Shown: positions 53,674-64,000 of the stretch, piece after piece | Layout: each line of letters opens with the position of its first letter | Position numbering within the stretch: the stretch's first letter is position 1 | Origin: Bursaphelenchus xylophilus | Taxonomy: Eukaryota; Nematoda; Chromadorea; Rhabditida; Aphelenchoididae | Assembly: GCA_904066235.2 (NCBI GenBank) | Contig: CAJFCV020000003.1 | Span: 6,076,001-6,140,000 of the forward strand | Reading direction: 5' to 3' | Length of the DNA stretch: 64,000 nt | The notes under the pieces: generated by a model | The model's input: the letters and a program-made list of their open reading frames with translations, nothing else | Told to the model about the DNA's origin: nothing | The model's database searches: none | Made by a program: the position numbers and the translations under genes

Positions 53674-55948
53674 ATGGGCGATGGCAGTGACAATGTCAGG
53701 GTAGTTGTCAGATGCCGGCCATTATCTGAACAAGAAGTTCGTGGGGGACATCAGGCCACAGTCAAAGTGGATAAAATTGCCAAGACGATCTCCGTCGAAA
53801 GTCAAAATGTAAATTAAAAAATATTATTCGTAAGAGTTCCATCTTCAGGATTTTACGAAAACTTTTACATTCGATCAAGTATTCGATTGGAACTCGGACC
53901 AGATAACCATCTACAATTCGGTGGCAAGGCCGATAGTTGAGAATGTTTTGAAAGGTTACAATGGTAAGGGGTATAAGTAATTTGAATAAATTTAAATAAA
54001 GGAACCATTTTCGCTTACGGACAAACTGGAACAGGGAAGACATACACAATGTCTGGGGAGGATGGGAATCCGGAGGAACGGGGGATCATCCCCAACTCCT
54101 TCGCCCACATCTTCGACCACATCTCCAAGTGTAATCATGACAAAACGTGAGGAGATTCATAACATTTATATTAAAATCTTAGATTTCTGGTTCGAGTCTC
54201 TTATTTGGAAATTTATAACGAAGAAATTCGAGACTTGTTGGCCAAGAACCAAGATCATCATGGCCTGGAGGTGAAGGAAAGGCCGGACATCGGGGTTTTC
54301 GTCAAAAACTTGTCCAATGTCACCGTTTCCAGTGCTGATCACATGTTCAAGATCATGCAGTTTGGGAATCTGAATCGTCATATTGGAGCGACTAATATGA
54401 ATCAACAGAGCTCCCGGTCGCATGCATTATTCACGGTGACTATTGAGTGTTCGCAGAATCTGAATGGACATCAGCATCTGACTCAAGGAAAGCTCCACTT
54501 AGTGGATTTGGCTGTAAGTTTCTCGTCTTTTTTTTTATTTTGTTGTTCCTAGGGAAGTGAACGTCAATCCAAAACTGGAGCCTCGGGAGATCGACTGAAG
54601 GAGGCGTCTAAAATTAACCTTTCTTTGTCAACGCTTGGCAATGTCATCAGTGCTCTTGTTGATGCCAAATCCACACATATCCCATACCGAAACTCAAAAT
54701 TAACCAGGTTATTGCAAGATTCATTAGGTGGAAATTCCAAAACGGTGATGATAGCTAACATCGGACCCGCTACCTACAATTACGATGAGACAATCAGCAC
54801 ATTAAGATATGCAAATAGGGCCAAGAATATTAAGAATGTGGCCAGAATTAACGAAGATCCGAAAGACGCCATGCTCCGCAAATTCCAACAAGAAATCGAA
54901 CAACTCAGAAAGCAATTGGAGAATGACGACGGTACGTCTCAAAAAGAAAAATTAATTTTTGTTTAGAAGGATCAGACGACAGTGAATTTGAAGACGAACA
55001 ACCCTCAGAAGAGAGGAAAGGACATTACGAAGATCGAATAAAACATCTCGAAAGTGACATAGCCGACAGAAGAAAGCATCTGGATGACGTTCGGAATATT
55101 GGGGACGATGACAGAAGACGTCTGGCCACGGATTTATTGGCCAAAGAAAGGGATCTCAACTCAATAAGGCAGGAATATGATACCCTACAACAAAAACTAG
55201 CTGCCATTGAACGAAAACTAATTATTGGAGGCGAGAATCTGCTTGAAAAGGCCGAGAAACAGGCACAATTACTCGACCAGAGCAACATGTTAGTAAAAAA
55301 TATAGATTTCTTTGGTTTAATGCTAACAAAACTTTTAGAGAATTGGAACAGGCTAGAGCAACAGAAAATGACCTCAGAAAACGGTTGGAAGATCGACAGG
55401 CGGAAAGATTAGATATCGAGGAGAAGTACAACAGTCTGCAAGAGGAAGTTATGGTCAAGAATAAGAAATTGAAAAGAGCTTTCAACCATTATCATCAGGC
55501 CAAAGCAGAGCTCGAAGACATCGAAACAGAGCACCAACGGGAAATGGAGGGACTTTTGGAGAATGTTCGGGAGCTCCAAAAAGAATTAAAACTTTATATT
55601 GCACTCATCGAAGCCTATATCCCCGAGCAATTTGTGGATCTGATCGAGAAGTATGTCTGTTGGAATGATGAGAATGGAGAATGGCAACTCAAATGCATAG
55701 CGTACACGGGTAACAACATGAGATCTGCTGCTCCAATAAGCTCGTTCTCTCGGGTAAATGAGCCCCAACTCAGACCAGTATATCTGTCTTACAACGACTT
55801 TGTGGACACCAAGGTTGAGGCCGCCATCGAGAATCCACGATTTCGCCCCAAGTCCGCGATGAAGTCAGTTTTCGTATTTTCGATTTACCGTAATTTGAAT
55901 GCTTTCAGAGATCGGCAAACCGCAAAAATCATGGCTTTACTGGATTAA
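53674..55948 (+). CDS. klp-20: Kinesin-2 motor subunit KIF3A (KLP-20)
   Basis: Plus-end motor subunit of heterotrimeric kinesin-2, which carries IFT trains into cilia. The motor domain shows [10 protein letters not shown], the P-loop [18 protein letters not shown] (switch I), [15 protein letters not shown] (switch II), and [15 protein letters not shown]. The neck is [20 protein letters not shown], followed by acidic and coiled-coil regions. The tail block [37 protein letters not shown] and a final [14 protein letters not shown] match KIF3A rather than KIF3B. Introns at about 53809-53848, 53962-54000, 54149-54183, 54513-54552, 54932-54965, 55288-55337 and 55863-55909 fit. Stop at 55946-55948. 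Confidence 0.93.
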
Positions 55949-58039
55949 ATCTCGATGAATACGGTGAAAATATTTTTACCGTACAAATAAATTATTTTAT
56001 ATTTCGGGGATTTTATAACAGTCATAATTATAACCGCACTTTAAAAATGATTGTAACTTTTATGGTTGTCAGCAGAAAGTGTCATATTTGGCACTACTAC
56101 GCACGCATCAGTGCGCTAGAAATGATGTACTAAAAAAATATTTTGAGAATTTTTCGTATTTTGGAAAAAAGCTGCAAAAACCAAAATTTTGATACTTTTT
56201 TGTGGCAAAATTATAACCGCACGCACGAATAACTGATGTTTAACTTCGCTTCCTGAGGTTATTACACGGCTGGCTGACAAATCTTGTTCTTGAATCGGAA
56301 AAGAGCAGATTTTCGCTCAGATACGGTAGAATACTGCTTGTCGTGGCGATATAATTCACGAACCAGGAGGCCTCACAACTTTTTTATTGCGATTGAATCT
56401 TTAAATGGTTCCAATTCCATGGAAAATGTTTGATTTGTCATCATTTCTACAGTAACCCAAAATGATGGCTTTCAAATATACCGTTTTGAAATCAATGTTG
56501 GTTTTTGAAACTTTACTGATATTTTGATTCGAATATTTTTCGTATATCAAGAATACTTGTGATCTAGTTTATCCCATCAAAAGTTACTTTAGATGACAAC
56601 AATGTTGTTAGTGTATGTAACTCAGATTTTTTAAAAAATATTTTTATAAAATTATTATTTAAAAATACTAAAGAGTTCTCAAAAAATCCAAGGTTTGATC
56701 CATAAAGCATTTGTAAACTTGTGTCTTATATAAATAAATAAAAAAGTTGCGTTTCCCAGGATCTGAAATCCGATCGTTCCCAACCTTCGCCAACCAAATT
56801 CACAAGACTTTTTGGGCCATCAGCTACTGCTTCTCGCTCCTTAAAAGGTACACAAACTCAGTGTTTCATTATGAAAATATATTGTTTGAAAAGTCTTTTC
56901 GTATTAGCATCAAGTTGAGAGTATTTGAATCGAAGTAAGATGAGCCTTTGTTGGCCTCTCTTTATTTTCAAAATTCTACTCTTTTTTTACGTCATTTTTA
57001 AAGCACTGTAACGTAATCCACAACCGGAGATAAAGATATATTGAAAGTTCCGTTCACTCAGTAACTTTTGCTTCAGTTACTTTTGCCTTTATTTGCAATT
57101 AGATATTCCCAAATATACTCTGACTCTTGTTCAACCTTCCACATCAGAAGGCCTTTGTTTGGGCTGAATAATTTATCCGCGATCCCCAGTCCTCATCGTT
57201 AAGTTGAATCTAAATTTAAAATCAAGTCTATCATGGGATTGTTAATTCAACTTACTTAAGCCGAGTTTCATCCCAGGTCTAAGTGAGGAGGGGGCTGGAT
57301 GTTCCGGGCACTGTAATTTAATTACCGGAGGGTAAGAAGAGACAGACAATCTTCGCTGTAAACAGGGTACACAAGCCCGCGGACCTACTGGATTTGTTAC
57401 TTTTTCCGAGGGTCTTTACGAACTACAATCAAGGCCCGGAAAGTGTAAACCGTACAATTTGAGGGCCGAATAAGGAGCCTTTCGTGCACCTAGGGGAATG
57501 TCCAAGTATAATGTCGCAAGAACCGGGCTCTTTTTGTGGTCTCCACTCGTTAGAACGCATTCAAAACCAGGCCTCTGATATCACGAAGGGTCTCGGAGAT
57601 TGGAATGACCTCCTTCATGTGGGCGGTTACTGCCTCAGGGCATTTCCATAACCCTATCATCTCGACGAATGCAGTTGACAGCTCCCGATGTGGAATAAGA
57701 CATACATCCCATCGAATATTAGGAGTGGATGGGCATAGTTTTGTGTTTATTTAAACCATCTGAAGCCGCGGAACGATGCTCGTTTCAAGTGTGAATGGGC
57801 GGATGGGGGATTTGTGTCGTGTAAGGGCCGTAATGACTTGTAGGACCATCGATTTGCTCTTGCTCCGTCTCTGGATGTGACGTTTCCCCTCTCAGACAAT
57901 ATTCCCTGACACTAAGAGTCATCTATTTTGGTTGTAATCCGATTTTATCTCGACCTTATTCGCCCTCCAGTCATCCATTCGTGAAATCGCACGATTCCAT
58001 TTTTCAAGTTGTAACTCAGTTGTAATGAAATTTCAGGAA
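55949..58039. other. Intergenic, no gene recognised
   Basis: Two kilobases without a supported gene. Kinesin 3' UTR lies at the left (AATAAA near 55987). The rest is AT-rich up to about 57.1 kb and of mixed composition after it. Short ORFs have no domain or splice pattern. Confidence 0.55.
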
Positions 58040-59911
58040 ATGGGAAACGAATCTTCTTCGGTGTCTTCGACCAAGGATGGATTGACAGACGAGATATTCG
58101 GCCTCAAGAAACGACGATATGCCCCCAAGAACAACAAGAAAAGAGTTCTTCTGGAACAGAATCAGAGGACGAGTTCCGTTGACAGGTAAGTGAGAGGACG
58201 ATTCCTCCAGTTTCTAGTCTCATTCCCTTTATGATGACAGCTCTCTCATGACCAGCGTTTTATTTCTATGGCCATGGGACACTTAGATATCGTATACTGA
58301 ATTATTTCAAAATAATTTTCATTTCGATTAATTATTGCTTAAGGCGATGGTTTATGATGATTAAGAGAAGGGGAATTGTTTACTTTAGGCAGACGGAATT
58401 AGGAAATGCAAAAACAGAAAGGAACTTGTGGGTATTCCGTCCCATTCCCTGGCACTTGTTGGCTTATGTTACATTCCGTGTTCTCACACACCTTCACATC
58501 CCTTCTTTTCGGGATAAGCATTCCTTCAGGGGTCCCTGCGGCTTTCTGATCTTGTATCTCTGTTTATTGTTTTATTCAATCATCCCATTTACGTTTTCAC
58601 ACTCCCCGAAAGAAACTTTATTTGAGGTTGGAGGCCGACTTCTATGGCCACGGCTTTTTGGCCCACCAACCAAAACTCTTCTTTCTTTAGAGTAATCACA
58701 TTATCTTTGCACGTTAAAGTTGAATAGAAAGTGCATTATTTGTGGTCGTGGGGAGCAAAGAGTTTGTAATTTCTAGTGGTAACTGATAATAGTATAGCAT
58801 GAGTGGAATTGATATGAAAGTGATTGTAACAAATAGCCGTAATTACAGTGACACCGGCTCTTCCTTTATTGGTTGTGGGACAGCTGCCAAGGCCGTGCTT
58901 CGCAAAACCTCAGCTCAAAAAAGTCACAAGACTTCTGTAGCCGAGGCTGTCACCTCATCTTCTCCTCCAGATCCACAAAATCCAGCTTCACAGTTACTCC
59001 GGGTTCCAGATTTCGATACTCCATACATAGATCCCAACTCCAGGAAAATCTCCTGCCAGGAAATGACCACTTTATTAGATCCTGATGCCAATGGAGCTGG
59101 AGGGAGAAGAAGAAGCCGCTCCCTGTGCACCCAGCAAATGCAGAAAGACTGTGCGGTAAGTGATATAATAATTAGATGACTATATGAAGTTATATTTATT
59201 TATTATAGGCAATACAAAACTCCCAAACCAGTTCGGGAAGTTCGACGTCAAGAAGATCCTCCAATGGAACCTTGCCGACACTCGCGCGGATAAGGATTCA
59301 GCATTGCTTTAAGAGGGCAAAGTGAGTAAAACGATGATACATTTTAATATTTTCCAAAGAAAGTAGCGTTAACACTTAAATGTAATCAATTTCGTTATTT
59401 TTTACAATATCTGCAGGCCCACTATTGGTTCGTTGATTTTGAAACGAGCGTGTGCCCTGAGGCCAGAAATTAAACCTTTTTTGGGATCCCTGCCGCAAGA
59501 CCGGGTCGAGGAATTGGGGTCCAATCTATACAACTTTGTCACCGAATGCGTTAACAACGTTGACAGTGCTGATACGGTAAGAATTCCTTCGTTTAAAACA
59601 GCCTTCAGATAACGGAGATCTCCAAAGACTTTGGGCGAATCCATGTGCAATTGTGTAACTATGGATTCCGTCCGGATTTCTTTTCAATTATCGCCGACGC
59701 TACCATTGCTGAATGCGTCAGACTCGATGGAGGTGCACACAAAAGATGCGAGACATTACTGGCATGGTCACAATTAATGCAGTCCATGTTCAGCAGTGTC
59801 CGAGATGGTTATTATGCCGAGATACGACAACAAAGGAGGTCGTCCTTGCCCCAACATCGTCTCCTATCCAAACAAGGGAGCCATAATGTGAGCATAGACA
59901 TCGAATCATAA
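58040..59911 (+). CDS. Globin with N-terminal extension and myristoylation signal
   Basis: The start MGNESSS fits N-myristoylation, as in some membrane-linked nematode globins. Exon 1 is 58040-58185. The next usable exon begins at about 58798 (phase 2 agrees), giving a long disordered, Ser-rich extension of about 180 residues before the globin fold. The fold runs RIRIQHCFKRAK, LKRACALRPEIKPFLG (CD corner Phe), ELGSNLYNFVTECV (E helix), FGRIHVQLCNYGFRPDFF (proximal His in IHVQL) and TLLAWSQLMQSMFSSVRDGY. At the distal position I align an Asn (SNLYNF) rather than the usual His or Gln, which is uncertain. Introns fit at 59156-59208, 59321-59416 and 59577-59608. The product ends in a Ser/Arg-rich tail. 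No ligand or signalling domain is seen. Confidence 0.8.
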
Positions 59912-60451
59912 TAATGTACATCTATTTATGAAATTTGTTGCTATAAATATAAATTTGTACCTTTTTATAAAAGTGAAAGCTTTAACTTGGGCGACAACTG
60001 GTTGCTCTTGGAGTCATCCGCATGCTTAAGATATTGCTTAGAGTTCGGAAGCCCTCTTCTGGTAATCCAACCAATCAACCCAAAAAAATAAAAAATTTAC
60101 TTGAAATAAAGTTTACAGAGAATAGGTGATATAAGAAACGTTTAAAAAGAGAAAGTGTTGCACAAACATAAGAACAGTGACAAGATGGTCTAAGTTTTTG
60201 ATGATTGATAGCCAATGCCGAACCGGATATCTTAAGAAGTTAGTCGTAGAAAAGAAATAAGTTTGAAATGACAGAGCTTCCTTCCCCTTGTGGAAACAAA
60301 CGACAAATTTACATATAGTATGAATACTTTGAAAGCTCACTCCGTATAGACATTGTCATACCACGGCTCACCCAGACATGGTACGGTTACAAGTACAGAA
60401 CTTAGGATGTGAATATTTAAACACGACGTTAGTGTAACTACGGCAATGTAA
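59912..60451. other. Convergent 3' regions of globin and epsin
   Basis: AT-rich, with no gene. AATATAAATT and AATAAA-like signals lie near 59945 and 60100. Confidence 0.5.
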
Positions 60452-62060
60452 TTACAAAGCAAACGGATTGGTAACAGGATTAGGAGTAGCACTGCTATTG
60501 GATCCACCAGTCCTTTGAGAATTCATCATTTCGTTTAAGGAAGGAGAAGGTTTCTGTTGAGCGCTGAACGGATTAGTCGCATTCGTTGGCGTGGTGGAGG
60601 TCTGGAGAGCCGATACGAATGGATTGCTCGCTAAATTGGATGTTTTTGTCTGGCCTTTCAACTCCATAGATGCATACAACTATAATCCTTACCTGGCTTT
60701 GCCTGAGCGGTTGATGGTCCCATCAGATTGTCCAAATTGACCAATGATGAGTTCTCGCCCAAAAAACTTTCCGGAGTCTTCGAATTCAATCGGTTTTGAG
60801 ATATAGGAGTAGGAGTGGAGGTGGGGGTAGCCACGGCCACAGGAGTCGTTTGTGCCTCGAAAGCAGCCCAAGGGTCTCCGTTACTTTGAGCCGATGGCAC
60901 TGGGGCGACAAGAACGGGAGCTGGGGTAGACTGAACAGGATTCCATGGATCATTTTGAACTGGAGCGGCGGTAGTGGCGCTGCCGAGCAAAGCCTCCACT
61001 AAAGCATAAAAAGTTTAATTACAGCAAGCGCAACATTGTATACAGAGCCATTCGGCGTGAAAACTCACAGGGATCAACAGCAGTTTTATTCACGGGAGAC
61101 CATGGATCCGAATTGGCCACATGCGCCGATGAAACGACGGGAGCCCATGGATCATTGATCCCTGAAGTCCCCAATCCGCTTGGTCCTGGAGCTGCAGAAT
61201 CACCAAGATTGAGTGACAACAGATCATCCAAAGCACTCTCGGGGTTCTTCGCTTCGAGTTCTTTCTTCTTCTTACTCTCTTCGAGGGCCATCTGAAGTCG
61301 GATAGCATCTCCTTTCCGGAGTTCCTCTTCCTTCTCACACTCTTCTCGTGATAAGGCCAACGCGATCTGGAGTTGCATCTCTTCTTCACCGATGCTTGAG
61401 GGCCTGGCCTCTTCCAACTCCGAGTCTAAAGAGGAATAAATAAAAATAACGGCAATCTTACCAACAACAGCACCCGTGTCATGCCTTCTTCCTCCCCGTA
61501 CCGTCCCATCCGACGCTATACCCGATCCAGTCTGAGCAAATCTCTTCCTGGTCATCTGAAACCGTGCCCGTTCATTCTTGAGGCGTTCCTCGTCGTTCAA
61601 TAAGGCCATCATTTGTTTCGCCTTTTCCCGGACATTCAAGCCCTGATCCCTATTCTCCTCGATATGTTGGAAGTCCTTCAAAGTCTCAATGCTGTATATG
61701 TTTTCTTTACACTGTTGGGCCACCTTATCACTCCCACATTTAACCAGATAGTCCAAGAGGACCAAGCTCTTATATACATGACGCCAATTCTTTCCATGGT
61801 CGTTCAACCGCTTCCAGATCATGGACATTATCTCCGTAAAACTCATCGGATTATGTGTTAAATCGGCAATCTCAGACATCAACGCCGTGGTTGGCCCCCA
61901 AGGATCGTTACTGAAGAATTACAATTTAAATATTACACTAGCTTAACAAATACAAGCTTAATTTATAAACAAACCTCGTAGCTTCCCGAACTTTGACTTG
62001 CGCATCGGTAAAGTTGTAGGCCACGTTTTTGACTTGCCGTCGTAGAGTCGAGATTGACAT
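60452..62060 (-). CDS. epn-1: Epsin (endocytic adaptor)
   Basis: Adaptor that bends membrane and links ubiquitinated cargo to clathrin at the plasma membrane. The ENTH domain starts at the first codons (MSISTLRRQVKNVAYNFTDA, then VREATSNDPWGPTTALMSEI) and contains RLNDHGKNWRHVYKSLVLLDYLV. Two UIM-like helices are visible (EEMQLQIALALSREECEKEE, AIRLQMALEESKKKKE). Several DPW motifs (NDPWAP, SDPWSP, NDPWNP, GDPWAA) bind AP-2. The C-terminal part has NPF motifs (SNPFVS, TNPFSA, TNPFAL) for EH-domain partners. Introns fit at about 61972-61911, 61469-61426, 61068-60999 and 60693-60658. The ATG is at 62060 and the stop at 60452. All usual epsin parts are present. Confidence 0.92.
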
Positions 62061-62467
62061 CGTCTAGGATGAGCTTGCCACTAAAATAAGGTCAAATCAA
62101 ATAAAATCGCCCGAAACCACTCGCTCAAGGTCATCTACAGATCGCGAATTAATTGAAAATCTGTGAAACCGAGGAAAGGGAGGGGGACACTGAGCTTCAA
62201 ACCAGTAAGGGAATCGCGCTGATGGCTGGTCACCGAAAAAAGAAGCAAAAGGTCGCTTAACACGAACAACACTGATAACCCAGAAAGTTGGAGAATCATC
62301 TACAACGTCTGCTTCAACCCCGAATGAAGAGACGATTGGAAATCCGTCTTTTTCGTCGCGAATGCTTCGAAACGACACCCTGATATTATCTTGTTCACCA
62401 AAACTCCGTCTAAAAGGCTTCCTTGAGCAAGGATAGAAGTCTACCACTTGCAATCATGTTTAAATAA
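62061..62467. other. 5' region of epsin, no gene recognised
   Basis: A minus ORF of 118 codons (62097-62453) has no domain and probably is 5' UTR or promoter sequence of the epsin gene. Confidence 0.4.
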
Positions 62468-62665
62468 TACTAGTCCTTCCGGAAAGTCGCCGGACTGATT
62501 TTTGGGGTTTGCACTGTGCGAAAAAAGTCAGGGTGCGAGCGACATCCCAAAAAACCCTATTGCACGGTGCAAAAGGCAAGAAATTGCACAGTGCAAAGTG
62601 AACTTTCATTTTCGCAGAGTGCATATCGCTGATTTCCGTCCGGCGACTTTCCGGAAGGACTAGTA
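62468..62665. mobile_element. ACTAGTCC MITE, copy 2
   Basis: Inverse-orientation relative of 21285-21482 with TACTAGTCCTTCCGGAAAGTCGCC and its inverse as ends, and the same GCACGGTGCA and GCACAGTGCA blocks inside. About 200 bases, non-coding. Interior identity to copy 1 is only moderate. Confidence 0.7.
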
Positions 62666-62920
62666 TCATATATGTACATTTCTCATACTTTTTTAGAATC
62701 AGAACATAAAATAAGAGAGGGTAACCTAAATGTAAGCAAAACTTAACGATTGGAAATTTGAAAACGGCTGGGTATGCATAAAAAGTCACAGATTCGCCAT
62801 TTGCTCGCTGCAGCAGCTCACCTCTCACAATATCGATTAGAGCAGACAGCTGCAGCTCTTGAAGAGAACAGCGGAAAGAGTTGACACGTGCGTCAAGTCT
62901 TGTCCATAGGCAGGAAAAAC

Positions 62921-63442
62921 CAGGGGTGGTCAGCAGACCCTATTTTTCCGATTTTCGGCCCGCGGCCCGGCCCGTCTAATCACCGGCCCGGCCCGGCCCG
63001 TCTAGTCTTTTTCCAGGCCCGGCCCGGCCCGGCCCGTGACGGGCCTAGCCCGGCCCGGCCCGGCCCGTGCAGGCCCGTCTATAGAGGGTTCTGCGAACTG
63101 CGCCCAGGCTCGGGATCTAAACTGAGGCAAAAAAGGCGTTGATCTAGCTAGTAAAGGATCAATGTGATAGTTTTGTGGTTCTATAATGGAACTATAGACT
63201 TGTAAACGTGTTAGAACTTGAGAAACAGCAACTATAACAACATCAATTAATTTTCCCGGCGCGAAAACAATGAATGCCAACGGTTTGGCATTGTAATTTA
63301 GACGGGCCGGGCCGGGCCGGAAAAACCCCAGGCCCGCGGCCCGGCCCGGCCCGGCCCGTGACGGGCCCGGCCCGTTTGTAATTTTCCATTTTTGAGGCCG
63401 GCCGGCCCGGGCCGGGCCGGCCCGGCCCGCTGACCACCCCTG
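62921..63442. mobile_element. hAT-type MITE with GGCCCG repeats, copy 2
   Basis: 522 bases with CAGGGGTGGTCAGC / GCTGACCACCCCTG ends and an exact 8-base duplication GGAAAAAC on both sides (62913-62920 and 63443-63450). The outer parts are (GGCCCG)n. A 250-base AT-rich centre separates two GC-rich arms, so it is not a simple expansion of the 125-base copy. ORFs with repeated Gly-Pro-Ala-Arg in the arms are translations of the repeat. Confidence 0.9.
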
Positions 63443-63856
63443 GGAAAAACTCGCTGATGTCATCCATCGTGGAAAGAATGCTTTTGATAAGACAGGAGTG
63501 GTACAGGTGTAACTTTATAGAATGAAATGGATTCTTTCACTTCGAATAATGTCAATGGATTACCTGTAATAACAGGCCAAGTGGTGTATCCATTTCAGTA
63601 TAATTTATTGCACGGACGAAAAGGTCCCCTATGTTTGTTGTGCTATGCCATATAACTTTTAATCGCGCATTATGAAGGTTGACCTTACGTTGACTTGATA
63701 ATGGGTTACTTGTCTTGCATGAGAGCTTCTCACCTTGAAATGCGAGCAACACTATGCCAAGAAAGTGACGTGTTCGAGAGTGACCATTCCTGCTGGCTTT
63801 TCTTTTTTCGCGGAATCTTTTCTTGTTGGAATCTACTAATTTCTGTTGCAGGGGAG

Positions 63857-64000
63857 ATGAACATCTTTCGGTTAGTAGCAGATGCGTCGCATCTTCTGGC
63901 CATTGGGATTCTTTTGGCCAAGATCTGGAAGACGAGGTCTTGTGCAGGTAAGGTTGTTCTCCATTTCATTAGACGTTTATATTTTAGGTATATCCGGGAA
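63857..64000 (+). CDS. erd-2: ER-lumen KDEL receptor (ERD2), first exons, partial
   Basis: Recycles soluble ER proteins from Golgi to ER by recognising the KDEL/HDEL tail. The start MNIFRLVADASHLLAIGILL, followed by AKIWKTRSCAGISGK, is nearly invariant in KDEL receptors. The donor at about 63950 (GCAG|GTAAGG) and acceptor at about 63988 (TTTTAG) give one short intron, and the window ends within the second exon. The ATG lies about 6 bases after a TTCTGTTGCAG acceptor. Confidence 0.9.
   Translation, partial: MNIFRLVADASHLLAIGILLAKIWKTRSCAGKVVLHFIRRLYFRYIRE

Noticed and set aside
62097..62453. 118-codon minus-strand ORF upstream of epsin
   Set aside because: No domain, no signal peptide. It overlaps the expected 5' region of the epsin gene.
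62888..63467. Gly-Pro-Ala-Arg-rich ORFs around 63 kb
   Set aside because: They are translations of GGCCCG repeats inside the hAT MITE.

Overview
The window looks like a chromosome fragment from a nematode. Genes are split by many short introns of about 35-60 bases with GT...AG ends. The gene set is animal and nematode-like: an alpha integrin with a GFFKR tail, a ZP-C membrane protein of cuticlin type, a globin with an N-terminal myristoylation signal, NDR kinase, IFT144 and kinesin-2. Several start codons sit a few bases after a pyrimidine-rich acceptor with no obvious donor, as expected for spliced-leader trans-splicing. I cannot name the species.

Layout. Bases 1-3411 are nested repeats, ending in a palindromic mariner MITE. 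Then come an ADA2 (SAGA adaptor) gene on minus, a second large palindrome (5856-7344), and a C2H2 zinc-finger gene on plus. The longest gene is WDR19/IFT144 (9741-22322, plus). Its reading frame can be followed to a last exon near 22.3 kb although several introns carry transposons. Next are PDCD4 (minus), an NDR/SAX-1-type kinase (24547-29342, plus) with a 3.1 kb intron made mostly of two inverted-repeat elements, and an alpha integrin (minus). Bases 33.4-42.2 kb are repeat-rich intergenic DNA. They include a young LTR retrotransposon (identical 370-base LTRs, AAAT target duplication, gag but no room for pol) inside a TIR element, and a hAT MITE with a perfect 8-base duplication. From 43 kb the genes are dense: a type II PIP kinase (plus), an Ig-domain membrane protein (minus), a ZP-C membrane protein (plus), a TNFR-like receptor (minus), a TMEM127/claudin-like four-pass protein (minus), the kinesin-2 motor KIF3A/KLP-20 (plus), a globin (plus), epsin (minus), a second hAT MITE, and the first exon of the KDEL receptor ERD2 running off the right edge.

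How the genes relate. IFT144 (IFT-A complex) and KIF3A (heterotrimeric kinesin-2) both serve ciliary transport, and the globin, NDR kinase and integrin are compatible with neuronal or epithelial roles, but nothing shows co-regulation. Several pairs are head-to-head with short intergenic gaps (PDCD4 and kinase; four-pass protein and kinesin). The mobile DNA comprises at least seven families: mariner-like TTAGGTTGATGC palindrome, CAGGGTGTT TA-duplicating element, CTCCCCGTAC palindrome, Harbinger-like MITE with TWA duplication, hAT (GGCCCG)n MITE, ACTAGTCC MITE, and the LTR element. Much of it sits in introns whose remaining sequence is still of normal short length.
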